A stretch of DNA of 37,568 bases from Reyranella sp. (GCA_029946105.1 JAQSDW010000110.1:1-37568); one strand, 5' to 3'; numbered from the stretch's first letter, positions 8,817 through 17,322 are shown. Notes: generated from the letters alone by a model not told the origin. Numbers and translations: made by a program.

Positions 8817-10208
8817 TTACTTGCCGATGCAGAAGTCGCGGAAGATCACGTCCAGCAGTTCCTCGACCCGCACCGTGCCGGTGATACGGCCGATGGCGCG
8901 CAGGGCCAGGCGCAGGTCCTCCGCAGCGAGCGCGATCTCCGGCGCCGACAGCGCCCGGCCGAGCGAGGCATAGGCCTCGGCCAGCGCCTCACGATGACGG
9001 GCCCGGGTGAGCGGCGGCGCGCCGCCCTGATCCTGGACGCCTTCCTCCATTACCGCGCTGGCCGAGCATTCGAGCCGCGCCAGCAGATCCGGCAGGCCGG
9101 CGCCGCTCCGGGCCGACAGCGGCACCACGCCCGCCGCGTCAGGCGCGGCGAGATCGATCTTGTTCAGCACCACGATGTCGCGCGCCGGGTCCCAGTTTTC
9201 GGTCGAGGCCATGAGCGTCCGCATCACCGCCTGCCAGTCGCCAGAAGCATCGAGCACCAGCAGGCGCAGATCGGCGGCGGCGGCGCGGGCGCGGGCGCGG
9301 CGCACGCCTTCCTGCTCGATGACGTCGGTTGATTCGCGCAGGCCCGCGGTATCGGCCAGCACCACCGGCCAGCCGCCGAGATCGAGATGCACCTCGATGA
9401 CGTCGCGCGTCGTGCCGGCGGTTTCGGAAACGATGGCGGCGTCGCGGCGCGCCAGCAGATTGAGCAGCGAGGACTTGCCGGCGTTGGGCGGCCCGATGAT
9501 GGCGATGTGCAGTCCGTCGCGCAGCCGCTCGCCGCGGCGGTCGGCGAGATGGGCGCCGATGCCGGCCCGCAATCGCTGGATTCCATCGCGCACGCCCTGG
9601 GCGAGACCGGGCGGCAGATCCTCGTCGGGAAAATCGATCGCCGCTTCGAGATGCGCCAGCGTGCCGAGACCCAGCGTCCGCCATTCCTCGTAGAGCTTGT
9701 GCAGCGCGCCATCCATCTGCTGCAGGGCGAGGCGGCGCTGCTGTTCGGTTTCGGCGGCAACGAGATCAGCGATGCCCTCGGCTTGGGTAAGGTCGAGCTT
9801 GCCGTTCTCGAAGGCGCGGCGGGTGAATTCGCCGGGTTCGGCCATGCGGCAGAGGTCCAGTCGCCGGATGGCTTCCAGCGCCGCGCCCACGACGGCGCGG
9901 CCGCCGTGCAGATGCAGCTCGGCTATCGTCTCGCCGGTCTCGGTGTTGGGCGCCTCGAACCAGACTACCAGGCCGCGGTCGATCGCCTCGCCGCCCAGCG
10001 GATCGTAGAGCGTGCGCAGGACCATCCGGCGCGGTGCCGGCAACGCAGGCTCGCGCGCCGACCGGCCGCGCGCGAAGGCGCCGGGCTCAGTAAGGAAGAC
10101 CAACACGGCGGCCGCGCGTGGGCCGCTCAGGCGAATGACGGACAGCGCGCCCGGGTGCGCCCGCGAGGGCTGAGGCGTGCCCAGGGCGTAGATCGTGGCG
10201 CCGTCCAT
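8817..10208 (-). CDS. mnmE: tRNA modification GTPase MnmE (TrmE)
   Basis: GTPase that, with MnmG, installs the 5-carboxymethylaminomethyl group on wobble uridine 34 of tRNAs (463 aa). The N-terminal formyl-THF-binding domain begins IYALGTP. The embedded G domain has the P-loop GPPNAGKSS, the switch region AGTTRD, the G3 motif DTAGL and the G4 motif NKID. The C-terminal CIGK with the essential Cys is intact. The usual alphaproteobacterial neighbours (rho, mnmG, rsmG, parAB) are not in this window, so this copy sits away from that cluster. It is 14 nt downstream of the helix-hairpin-helix gene and probably co-transcribed with it. Confidence 0.97.
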   Translation of the reverse strand: MDGATIYALGTPQPSRAHPGALSVIRLSGPRAAAVLVFLTEPGAFARGRSAREPALPAPRRMVLRTLYDPLGGEAIDRGLVVWFEAPNTETGETIAELHLHGGRAVVGAALEAIRRLDLCRMAEPGEFTRRAFENGKLDLTQAEGIADLVAAETEQQRRLALQQMDGALHKLYEEWRTLGLGTLAHLEAAIDFPDEDLPPGLAQGVRDGIQRLRAGIGAHLADRRGERLRDGLHIAIIGPPNAGKSSLLNLLARRDAAIVSETAGTTRDVIEVHLDLGGWPVVLADTAGLRESTDVIEQEGVRRARARAAAADLRLLVLDASGDWQAVMRTLMASTENWDPARDIVVLNKIDLAAPDAAGVVPLSARSGAGLPDLLARLECSASAVMEEGVQDQGGAPPLTRARHREALAEAYASLGRALSAPEIALAAEDLRLALRAIGRITGTVRVEELLDVIFRDFCIGK

Positions 10209-10222
10209 CCCGGATCTGCTTT

Positions 10223-10549
10223 CTACGTCCGCTTTTGCGGCACCGGACGGGCCGGCGCCGGCGCGGCGGGCGGCGGCCGCGCCATCACCTTGTCGGCGAG
10301 CTTCTCGTAGAGATGCTCGGGGATCAGCCGGCGCTCGACCAGCTCGGTCTTGGCCTTGAAGGGCCGCGCCCGGATGATGGCATCGGCCCGCACCTCGCCG
10401 ATGCCGTCGAGGGTCATCAGGTCGTCGCGGCTGGCATTATTGAGATCGATCAGGCTCGAGGCGGGCGGTGGCGCCGCGCGCGTCTGCGCAACGGCAGGGG
10501 TCGCGAGCGCCAGCAGCGCTATCGTTATCAAGGCGAGGATCGGTCTCAT
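10223..10549 (-). CDS. Secreted ComEA-like helix-hairpin-helix protein
   Basis: A 108-aa protein with a signal peptide (cleavage likely after ATPAVAQ, about residue 22) and a single helix-hairpin-helix unit at about 33-75 (LNNASRDDLMTLDGIG, then the second hairpin). A Pro/Ala-rich basic tail follows. Such proteins bind DNA non-specifically. ComEA homologs take up DNA in the periplasm, but no other competence genes lie here, so the role is open. It sits between the sugar-binding-type gene (12-nt gap) and mnmE (14-nt gap), all on one strand. Confidence 0.82.
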   Translation of the reverse strand: MRPILALITIALLALATPAVAQTRAAPPPASSLIDLNNASRDDLMTLDGIGEVRADAIIRARPFKAKTELVERRLIPEHLYEKLADKVMARPPPAAPAPARPVPQKRT

Positions 10550-10561
10550 CGCGCGACTATC

Positions 10562-11467
10562 TCACGATCTCGTCCCATCTGGGACTGGCCAGGAGGCACT
10601 GGGCCTCACCGCGAAGGGCGCTTTCCAGCGCTGGCAGTTCGAGCGGTCGATCAGCTCGGCCGGCACCATGATCTCGGATGGCACTGATTTGCCCGCGAGG
10701 TGCCGCAGCGCCGCCTGGGTGGCGATGGCGGCAATGTTGAAGGCGCTGAAATCGACGCTGGCCAGCATACGGCCGTGCTCGATGTGGTCGATGGCGGCGG
10801 GCAGGCCGTTGACGCCCACCACCTGTGCTGTCCGCCCTGAATCGGCCAGCGCCTCCAGGACGCCGAAGGCCATGACATCGTTGGCGCACCACACACCGTC
10901 GATGCGCGGGTGGTCCTTCAGCATCTCGGCCATCGCCGTGCGCGCGGGCGGCGCCATGAGATAGCCGACGCGGGCGCCCAGCAGCTCGATGCCGGGATTT
11001 TCCGCCACGGCGCGCTTCAGCCCCACGGTGCGATCGCGGGCAGTGGGCGCGCTCGGCGTACCGTCGAGGGCGACGATGCCGCCCTTGCCGCCCAGGCCCC
11101 GGATCAGCGCCGTTGCCGCCATGTAGCCCACGCCCACGTCGTCGGAGCCCACGAAAGTGAGCGCCTCGCCCTTCATGCGGTTGATGATGAGCACGACCGG
11201 GATGCCGGCGGCGGCGAAGCGCGCCAGATCCTCGGCCATCGCCACGTCGTCGGTCGGATTGAGGAGAACGGCATCGGGGCGGAGCGCCAGCGCTTCGCCC
11301 ACCAGCACCTTCTGCTGGCCGACGTGGTCAGGCGTTTCCGGCACATAGTGGACGGTCCGGGCGCCAGCTTCGGCCGCGACCCGGTCGGCGGCCAGCCGGG
11401 CGGCGTCATAGGCCGGATTGACCCGGTTCTTGGTGAAGACGGCGAGGGTGAGGGGTCGGGGCATCAT
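10562..11467 (-). CDS. Periplasmic-binding-protein-like sugar-binding domain protein without visible signal peptide
   Basis: A 301-aa protein of the type I periplasmic binding fold (Peripla_BP_4, ribose/galactose-type). It shows the alternating Rossmann-like pattern, the NPTDD and FVGSDDVG ligand-pocket regions and a typical hinge segment (WCANDVMAFG). I chose the ATG at 11467, where a second ATG follows in tandem. The longer frame up to 11524 would overlap glnD and adds no leader. From either start there is no signal peptide and no DNA-binding HTH of LacI type. No ABC permease or ATPase gene is adjacent. It may be a cytoplasmic sensor, a protein exported by another route, or a mis-started exported protein. 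Confidence 0.75.
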   Translation of the reverse strand: MMPRPLTLAVFTKNRVNPAYDAARLAADRVAAEAGARTVHYVPETPDHVGQQKVLVGEALALRPDAVLLNPTDDVAMAEDLARFAAAGIPVVLIINRMKGEALTFVGSDDVGVGYMAATALIRGLGGKGGIVALDGTPSAPTARDRTVGLKRAVAENPGIELLGARVGYLMAPPARTAMAEMLKDHPRIDGVWCANDVMAFGVLEALADSGRTAQVVGVNGLPAAIDHIEHGRMLASVDFSAFNIAAIATQAALRHLAGKSVPSEIMVPAELIDRSNCQRWKAPFAVRPSASWPVPDGTRS

Positions 11468-11516
11468 CTTTCCGGGGGTCGTGGAAACCGCCGCCAGCCT
11501 GTAGTATCCGGCGCCC

Positions 11517-14309
11517 ATGGCCAAGCCCTATGACCAGATCCCCGACCGCCGAAAGATCGTGCGCCGCCGCGTGCTCGAAGAGGCGCTGGCGGCGTTGGTC
11601 GAGGATCTGCCCTCGGGCGGCGAGCCGCCCCGGCCGCCGGTGCTGGCGCTGCTGCGCGACGCGCTGGCCAAGGGCAGGGCCGAGATCCGCCGGCGCTTCG
11701 AGGCGGCGGGCCCGCTGCACAACGACGGGCCGGCGGTGCTGGCCGCCACCTCCTACCTGATGGACCAGATCGTCCGGGTTCTGTTCGACTTCGCCGACCG
11801 CTATGCCTATCCGGCCGCCAACCCCAGCACCGCCGAGCGGCTGAGCGTGGTGGCGACCGGCGGCTACGGCCGCGGCGAACTGGCCCCGCTTTCCGACATC
11901 GATCTCCTGTTCCTGCGTCCCTACAAGCAGACGCCGCGCGGCGAGCAGATCGTCGAGTTCATGCTCTACCTGCTGTGGGACCTCGGCCTGAAGGTGGGCC
12001 ACGCCACGCGCACCGTGGCCGAAAGCCTGCGCTACGCCGAGAACGACCAGACCATCCGCACGGCGCTGCTCGAGATGCGCTACCTGTGGGGCGACCGCGA
12101 TCTCTACGACGAGCTGCACAAGGGGTTCGCGCAGAAATTCTACACCGGCGACGGGCGCGACTTCGTCGAGGCCAAGCTCGCCGAGCGCGACCAGCGCCAT
12201 CAGCGCATGGGCGATTCGCGTTACGTCGTCGAGCCCAACGTCAAGGAGGGCAAGGGCGGCCTGCGCGACCTGCACCTGTTGTTCTGGATCGCCAAGTATC
12301 TCTATCGCGTGAGCGAGCCCGCCGACCTCGTGTCCAAGGGCGTGCTGACCAAGGAAGAGGCCCGGCTGTTCGAGCGCGCCGAGCGTTTCCTGACGACCGT
12401 GCGCTGCCACATCCATTACCTGACCGGCCGGGCCGACGATCGCCTGTCGTTCGACCTCCAGCGCGAGATCGCCGAGCGGCTGGGCTACCAGGACCGTCCG
12501 GGCAGCCGCGGCGTCGAGCGCTTCACCAAGCACTACTATCTTCACGCCAAGACGGTGGGCGACCTCACGCGCATCTTCGTGGCCGCGCTCGAGGACAGCC
12601 ACAAGCGCAAGCCCAGGCTCGCCGCGCTGTGGCAGACGCTGCGGCCACGCGAGCTCGACGGCTTCAAGCTCGATGGCGAGCGCCTCGCGGTGGCGTCACC
12701 CGATACCTTCACCAAGGATCCGGTGGCGATCCTGCGGCTGTTCCACGTCGCCCAGGAGAACGACCTCGATATCCATCCGGCAACGCTGCGGCTGATCACG
12801 CAAAACATCCGGCTGGTCGACCGGCTGCGTGCCGACCCCGAGGCCAATCGCCTGTTCATGGAGATGATGACGTCGCGGCACGATCCGGAGACGACGCTCC
12901 GGCGCCTCAACGAGGCCGGCGTGTTCGGCCGCTTCATTCCCGATTTCGGCCGCGTCGTCGCCCAGACGCAGCACGACATGTATCACACCTATACCGTCGA
13001 CGAGCACACGATCCGCGCCATCGGCATCCTGTCGCGCATCGAGTCGGGCGAGTTGAAGGAAGACCATCCGCTGTCGGCCGACGTGGTACACAAGATCCTG
13101 TCGCGGCCGGTGCTCTATCTCTCGGTGCTGCTGCACGACATCGCCAAGGGCCGCGGCGGCGATCATTCGGTGCTGGGCGCCGACGTCGCCCTGCAGGTCG
13201 GGCCACGGCTCGGCCTCAGCGCCGCCGAAACCGAAACCGTGGCCTGGCTGGTGCGCCATCACCTCGCCATGTCGGGCACTGCCTTCCAGCGCGACCTGAT
13301 GGACCCCAAGACCATCGAGAGCTTCGCCGGCCTCGTGCAATCGCCGGAGCGGCTGCGGCTGCTGCTGGTGCTGACGGTGTGCGACATCCGCGCCGTCGGT
13401 CCCAACGTGTGGAACGGCTGGAAGGCGGCCCTCCTGCGCCAGCTCTACAACGCCGCCGAGCAGGTCCTGTCGGGCGGCACGCTGGCCGGCGGGCGCGCCG
13501 ATCGCATCCGCCAGATCCAGGCCGAGGTCGCCAAGCGCCTCGCAAGCTGGAGCGACGCGGAAAAGGACGAGCATTTCGCCCGCGGCTATGCGCCCTACTG
13601 GCTGTCGTTCAACCCCGACACGCTGGCCCGCCAGGCCGAACTGGTGCGCGGCGCCGAGCGCCAGCGCCAGCCGCTCGCGATAGAGCACCGCGTCGACGCG
13701 GCACGCTCGGTCACCGAAGTCACGATCTACACGCTCGACACGCACGGGCTGTTCGCGCGCCTCGCCGGCGCCATGGCGGTGAGCGGCGCCAACATCGTCG
13801 ACGCCAAGATCTTCACCCTCGCCAACGGCATGGCGCTCGACACTTTCTGGATCCAGGATCTCGAGGGCAAGCCGTTCGACGATCCGCAGCGCCTGGCGCG
13901 GCTTTCCGCCCGCGTCGAGCTGGCGCTTTCCAACCGCCTGAACATCCAGCGCGAGCTCGACCAGCAGCGCAGCTCATGGCCCAAGCGAGACCAGGTCTTC
14001 ACCGTCGAGCCGCGGGTGCTGATCGACAACAACGCCTCCGACACTTTCACAGTGATCGAGGTCAACGGGCGCGACCGGCCGGGCTTCCTGCATGTCGTCA
14101 CGCGCGCACTGACGCGGCTCAACCTGCAGATCGCCTCGGCCCACATCACGACCTACGGCGAGCGCGCCGTCGACGTGTTCTACGTGAAGGACCTGTTTGG
14201 CCTTAAAGTCGTGAACCAGGACAAGCTCAAGCAGGTGGCCGAAGCCGTCGAAAAATCCATCCGCACCTTCGACGCCAGATTCGAACCGTTGCCCAAGGCT
14301 GCGGAATAG
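11517..14309 (+). CDS. glnD: Bifunctional uridylyltransferase/uridylyl-removing enzyme GlnD
   Basis: Nitrogen sensor (930 aa) that uridylylates PII proteins when glutamine is low and removes UMP when it is high. The nucleotidyltransferase domain contains GGYGRGE at 115-121 and the metal-binding SDIDLL at about 126-131. The HD hydrolase domain contains LLHDIAKGRGGDHS near residue 540. Two C-terminal ACT domains (about 733-800 and 846-915) bind glutamine. There is no Shine-Dalgarno before the ATG. A -10-like TAGTAT at 11502-11507 would start transcription only a few bases upstream, so the mRNA may be leaderless. The gene is divergent from the sugar-binding-type gene, with 49 bp between starts. 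Confidence 0.97.
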   Translation: MAKPYDQIPDRRKIVRRRVLEEALAALVEDLPSGGEPPRPPVLALLRDALAKGRAEIRRRFEAAGPLHNDGPAVLAATSYLMDQIVRVLFDFADRYAYPAANPSTAERLSVVATGGYGRGELAPLSDIDLLFLRPYKQTPRGEQIVEFMLYLLWDLGLKVGHATRTVAESLRYAENDQTIRTALLEMRYLWGDRDLYDELHKGFAQKFYTGDGRDFVEAKLAERDQRHQRMGDSRYVVEPNVKEGKGGLRDLHLLFWIAKYLYRVSEPADLVSKGVLTKEEARLFERAERFLTTVRCHIHYLTGRADDRLSFDLQREIAERLGYQDRPGSRGVERFTKHYYLHAKTVGDLTRIFVAALEDSHKRKPRLAALWQTLRPRELDGFKLDGERLAVASPDTFTKDPVAILRLFHVAQENDLDIHPATLRLITQNIRLVDRLRADPEANRLFMEMMTSRHDPETTLRRLNEAGVFGRFIPDFGRVVAQTQHDMYHTYTVDEHTIRAIGILSRIESGELKEDHPLSADVVHKILSRPVLYLSVLLHDIAKGRGGDHSVLGADVALQVGPRLGLSAAETETVAWLVRHHLAMSGTAFQRDLMDPKTIESFAGLVQSPERLRLLLVLTVCDIRAVGPNVWNGWKAALLRQLYNAAEQVLSGGTLAGGRADRIRQIQAEVAKRLASWSDAEKDEHFARGYAPYWLSFNPDTLARQAELVRGAERQRQPLAIEHRVDAARSVTEVTIYTLDTHGLFARLAGAMAVSGANIVDAKIFTLANGMALDTFWIQDLEGKPFDDPQRLARLSARVELALSNRLNIQRELDQQRSSWPKRDQVFTVEPRVLIDNNASDTFTVIEVNGRDRPGFLHVVTRALTRLNLQIASAHITTYGERAVDVFYVKDLFGLKVVNQDKLKQVAEAVEKSIRTFDARFEPLPKAAE

Positions 14310-14325
14310 AAAGCGGGGTTCGCCG

Positions 14326-14752
14326 TCAGGAGATGACCTGCAGCGAGCGCACGCGCGAGAAGTCGCGATCGTGCGTGACCAGGCCGGCAGCATTGATGGC
14401 GAGCGCACTCGCTGCCTGCACGGCATCCGGCAGCCTCAATCGCAGGGAAGCGCGCAATCTCGCGGCACCCTCCGCGATATCAATGTCGAGATCAACCGGC
14501 CGCCACGATTCGAGAATAGCGCGATACCGTCTCGCCAGTGCGTCATTGGACGCCTTCAGGGGTCCGCCGAGAACCATCGGCTACAGTGATGGTGGTTACC
14601 GCAAAGTGCAGCCGTCCAGCCGCATGGGCCTCGAAGAGGGGTGCGAAGCGCGGCCCGAATTTGGGATGGCCTTCAAGGAAGTAGATGATTGGCGTGGAAT
14701 CCATCAGCAGAAGCGCCTGGTCCGGCAGCTCCTCGATGTCTAGCGGCTCCAT
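14326..14752 (-). pseudogene. VapC-like PIN-domain toxin, frameshifted
   Basis: A PIN ribonuclease toxin of about 141 aa is split between two frames. The N-terminal part (ATG at 14752, overlapping the antitoxin stop) carries the first acidic residue in LLLMDSTPIIYF and runs to VTTITVA. The C-terminal part resumes with VLGGPLKASN and carries the other acidic residues in RLPDAVQ and THDRDF. Removing one T on the minus strand (complement of the A at 14576) restores VTTITVAEVLGGPLK, including the conserved glutamate. The insertion thus hits the catalytic Glu codon. The gene is either a dead toxin or a sequencing error. A recoding event is less likely because no slippery run is present. Confidence 0.8.
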
Positions 14753-14994
14753 TCGTCGCGCAGTTTGCGGAGCGTACGGGTACTGTCCTTGCCCCACAGT
14801 CCGCGGCCGGAACCCGAAAGCGGTGTAAGCGGTTGCTGCCGGACGGTGCTGTCGTAGGCTCCGATAGGCACCAGCGCCGCCACGGCACGCCCGCGCCGGG
14901 TGATGATTGTAGACCGGCCTTCCTCTGCCACCTCCAGAAGATCCGGCAGATGATTTCGTGCGTCCTCGGCCCCGGTGCGTCCCGCTTTGCTCAT
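14740..14994 (-). CDS. Phd/YefM-type antitoxin
   Basis: An 84-aa protein with the Phd/YefM fold: an N-terminal DNA-binding region (AEDARNHLPDLLEVAEEG, then STIITRRGRAVAALVPI) and a C-terminal toxin-neutralising tail. Its stop codon lies inside the start region of the PIN toxin gene, the usual coupled toxin-antitoxin arrangement. The frame looks intact although the toxin is broken, as expected when an antitoxin outlives its toxin. The Shine-Dalgarno GAGGAGAGG six bases before the ATG lies inside a perfect 21-bp inverted repeat, so both its transcription and its translation may be controlled there. Confidence 0.85.
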   Translation of the reverse strand: MSKAGRTGAEDARNHLPDLLEVAEEGRSTIITRRGRAVAALVPIGAYDSTVRQQPLTPLSGSGRGLWGKDSTRTLRKLRDEWSR

Positions 14995-15000
14995 GAGCTA

Positions 15001-15046
15001 CCTCTCCTCCACAACTGTACGCTACCGTACAGTTGTGGAGGAGAGG
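15001..15046. promoter_or_regulatory. Perfect 21-bp inverted repeat (operator and/or RNA hairpin) before the antitoxin
   Basis: Arms at 15001-15021 and 15026-15046 are exact reverse complements with a 4-bp centre (CTAC on plus). The core TGTACG...CGTACA resembles an operator dyad. On the minus-strand transcript the second arm contains the antitoxin ribosome binding site, ending 6 nt before the ATG, and the first arm is its perfect complement. Read-through RNA from tctC would therefore bury the site in a 21-bp stem. No T-tract follows on the minus side, so it is not a standard terminator. Confidence 0.85.
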
Positions 15047-15055
15047 GTTTGCCGA

Positions 15056-16045
15056 TCACTCCGGCTTGTAGTTCGCGTCCTTCAGGAGGGCGACGTTGGC
15101 TTCGACTTCCTGCTTGATGAAGGCGGCAAATGCCGCGGGGCCACGCGCGGTCGGCACGATGCCGAGGCCGGTCGTCTTGGCGATGAAGGCGGGGTCCTTG
15201 GAGACCTCGGCCATGGCGGCGGCAAGCCGATCGACCACGGCGTTCGGCGTGTCCTTGGGTGCCCACACGCCGTACCACGAGCCGATATTGAAGTCCTTCA
15301 GCCCGACCTCGTCGGTGGTCGGGATGTTGGGGGCGAGCGGCGTGCGCTGCTTCGAGGTGACGAACAGGCCACGTGCCTTGCCCGAGGTGGCGAGCGGCAG
15401 GAGAGCCGTCCACGGATCCATGAAGAGCTGCACGCTGCCGCTCAACAGATCGGCATTGGCCGGGGCCGTTCCCTTGTAGAGGATGGTGTCGAGCGGCAGC
15501 TTGGTCTTCTTCAGGAATTCCAGCGTCGCGATGTGGCCGGCCGATCCGCCGGAGGAGAGGGCGAAGAAGTATTTCTTTGGATCCTTGCGGATGGCGTCCA
15601 TCGTGCTGGCATAGTCGGTGCCCGGCACGTCTAGATTGGCCAGCAGCACCAGCGGCGCCTCGCCCGCCTGGGCGATCGGCCGAAAGTCGGTCTGCGGATC
15701 GTAGGGGCAGGTCGGCATGATGGTCTTGCCGAGTACGAACAGGCTGGCATTGAACAGCAGCGTATAGCCATCGGGATCGGCGCGGCGCACCGTGTCGGAA
15801 CCCACCGTGCTCGAGGCGCCACCGATGTTCGCGACCACGATCGGCTGACCGAGCTTCTGCGACAGGAACTCCGAGGTGATGCGGCCCAGCCCGTCGGTGC
15901 CGCCACCCGGCGGATAGGGAACGACCATCTTCAATGGCTTGCTCGGATAGGCCCCCTGTCCAAATACCGGGCCGATTGCAGGCGCCGCGAGCAGCGCCGC
16001 GCCGGTGGCACCCGCGGCACCGAGAACGGTTCTTCTCTTGATCAT
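15056..16045 (-). CDS. Tripartite tricarboxylate transporter-type solute receptor (Bug/TctC)
   Basis: A 329-aa periplasmic binding protein of the Bug/TctC family. It begins with a twin-arginine-like leader (KRRTVLG at residues 3-9, hydrophobic stretch, cleavage near residue 30) and then the family hallmark YPSKPLKMVVPYPPGGGTD. Conserved later segments include GGSAGHIATLEF and the GVWAPKDTP region. Such receptors bind carboxylates or related anions for TctAB, but no tctA or tctB lies here, which is common for orphan Bug proteins. The start ATG overlaps the stop of the upstream small secreted protein in an ATGA. It ends 10 nt before the inverted repeat of the toxin-antitoxin module. Confidence 0.93.
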   Translation of the reverse strand: MIKRRTVLGAAGATGAALLAAPAIGPVFGQGAYPSKPLKMVVPYPPGGGTDGLGRITSEFLSQKLGQPIVVANIGGASSTVGSDTVRRADPDGYTLLFNASLFVLGKTIMPTCPYDPQTDFRPIAQAGEAPLVLLANLDVPGTDYASTMDAIRKDPKKYFFALSSGGSAGHIATLEFLKKTKLPLDTILYKGTAPANADLLSGSVQLFMDPWTALLPLATSGKARGLFVTSKQRTPLAPNIPTTDEVGLKDFNIGSWYGVWAPKDTPNAVVDRLAAAMAEVSKDPAFIAKTTGLGIVPTARGPAAFAAFIKQEVEANVALLKDANYKPE

Positions 16046-16449
16046 GGTTGCACCGAAACCGAGGAAGCGCAGGCCTTGCCGCCGGTGGCCTCACAGATCG
16101 TGCGCAGCACGCGGAGCGACTTCACGTCGCCACAGGCCGCGCCGAGCGCCGCCGAAGTATCGAGATGTTGTTTCAAGATCGCCGTTCCCCCTGGAGCAAT
16201 GGGATAGAGTACACCTTCACGATAGGCCGATTTCAGTTCGACGGTGCGTTCCTGGCCGTTGCCCAGCGCCACCGCAACATCGACCTGAAGATAGTCGATG
16301 GTCTCCGCCGACTTGTTCTCGACCACCAGGCTCGGCACGCAGTTGCCGAACACCGTGGCGTCCACGCCGCGTTTGACATCGATGCCATTCGCCGCCTGTG
16401 CCGCTGAACCAGCAAAAATCAGACCAACTGCAATGAGACGAACGTACAT
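16042..16449 (-). CDS. Small secreted protein of unknown function with four cysteines
   Basis: A 135-aa protein with a clear Sec signal peptide (cleavage after GSAAQA, about residue 19). The mature part is predicted mostly beta strand and has four cysteines (NCVP, AACGD, TICEA, KACAS), an even number suited to two disulfides. I do not recognise the family. It starts with a good AAGGGAG ribosome site and overlaps the tctC start by four bases, so the two are probably translated together. A role tied to the Bug receptor, for example as an accessory periplasmic protein, is inference from this coupling only. Confidence 0.75.
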   Translation of the reverse strand: MYVRLIAVGLIFAGSAAQAANGIDVKRGVDATVFGNCVPSLVVENKSAETIDYLQVDVAVALGNGQERTVELKSAYREGVLYPIAPGGTAILKQHLDTSAALGAACGDVKSLRVLRTICEATGGKACASSVSVQP

Positions 16450-16488
16450 GGCCCGCTCCCTTGTTGTGCCGATTAACGAACGCGTTGA

Positions 16489-17322
16489 CTAACTCGTCTG
16501 CAGCCGCTGCTCGCGGCGTGTTGCCAGCATCTGCAGGATGGCGGCCGCCGTCTCCTCGATCGATCGTCGCGTGACGTCGATGGTCACCCACTTGCGCCGC
16601 GCGTAGAGGCGGCGCGCGTCCTGGATCTCGCGCTGCACCTGCTCCATATCGGTGTATTCGGTCTCGGTTTCCTGCTGCAGCAGGCGCAGGCGATTGACGC
16701 GGATCTGCACCAGACGCTCGGGATCGGTGATCAATCCGACGATCAGCGGCCGCTTCGAATCCTCGAGTTCCTGCGGCGGCGGCACCTCCGGCACCAGCGG
16801 CACGTTGGCCGCACGCACGCCGCGGTTGGCAAGATAAACGCAGGTCGGTGTCTTCGAGGTGCGCGACGGCCCGACCAGGATGACGTCGGCATCCTCGAGG
16901 TCGTGCGTTGATTGGCCGTCGTCGTGCGCCAGCGTGAAATGCATGGCGTCGATGCGATCGAAATAGCCCTCATCGAGCTGATGCTGGCGGCCCGGCCATT
17001 GCTCGCTCTTGGAATGGAAATGGACCGCGAGCACGCTCATCGCCTGGTCGAGCACGCCGACACAGGGCAGTTGCAGCCGCCTGCAGTGATCGCGCACGAG
17101 ATCGCGCAGATCCTGGTCGACCAGCGTATAAAGAACGGGACCGCGGTCGCGCTCGATCGCCTGCACGACCTTCTCCATCTGCCCCCGCGTTCGCACCAGG
17201 GACCAGACATGCTCCTGAACGAAGATGCCCTCGTACTGGACCAGGCAGGCGCGTGCGACGCTGGACACCGTTTCACCGGTGGAGTCGGACACGAGATGAA
17301 CGTGAAAATTGCGGTTTGCCAC
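16489..17322 (-). CDS. ppsR: Pyruvate, phosphate dikinase regulatory protein (kinase/pyrophosphorylase, DUF299)
   Basis: A bifunctional serine/threonine kinase and pyrophosphorylase (277 aa from the chosen start) that switches PEP synthase or pyruvate phosphate dikinase on and off. The N terminus NRNFHVHLVSDSTGETV and the P-loop-like VGPSRTSKTPT are family signatures. The start is a GTG at 17322, because the frame remains open upstream to 17583 but that part is Arg/Pro-rich and unlike the family. It is divergent from hemE, a conserved alphaproteobacterial arrangement. Which dikinase it regulates cannot be seen here. The gene symbol follows the E. coli homolog and should not be confused with the photosynthesis repressor PpsR. 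Confidence 0.93.
   Translation of the reverse strand: MANRNFHVHLVSDSTGETVSSVARACLVQYEGIFVQEHVWSLVRTRGQMEKVVQAIERDRGPVLYTLVDQDLRDLVRDHCRRLQLPCVGVLDQAMSVLAVHFHSKSEQWPGRQHQLDEGYFDRIDAMHFTLAHDDGQSTHDLEDADVILVGPSRTSKTPTCVYLANRGVRAANVPLVPEVPPPQELEDSKRPLIVGLITDPERLVQIRVNRLRLLQQETETEYTDMEQVQREIQDARRLYARRKWVTIDVTRRSIEETAAAILQMLATRREQRLQTS

Noticed and set aside
11468..11524. Longer start of the sugar-binding-type gene overlapping glnD.
   Set aside because: It adds no signal peptide and overlaps the divergent glnD start. The tandem ATGs at 11467/11464 are more plausible.
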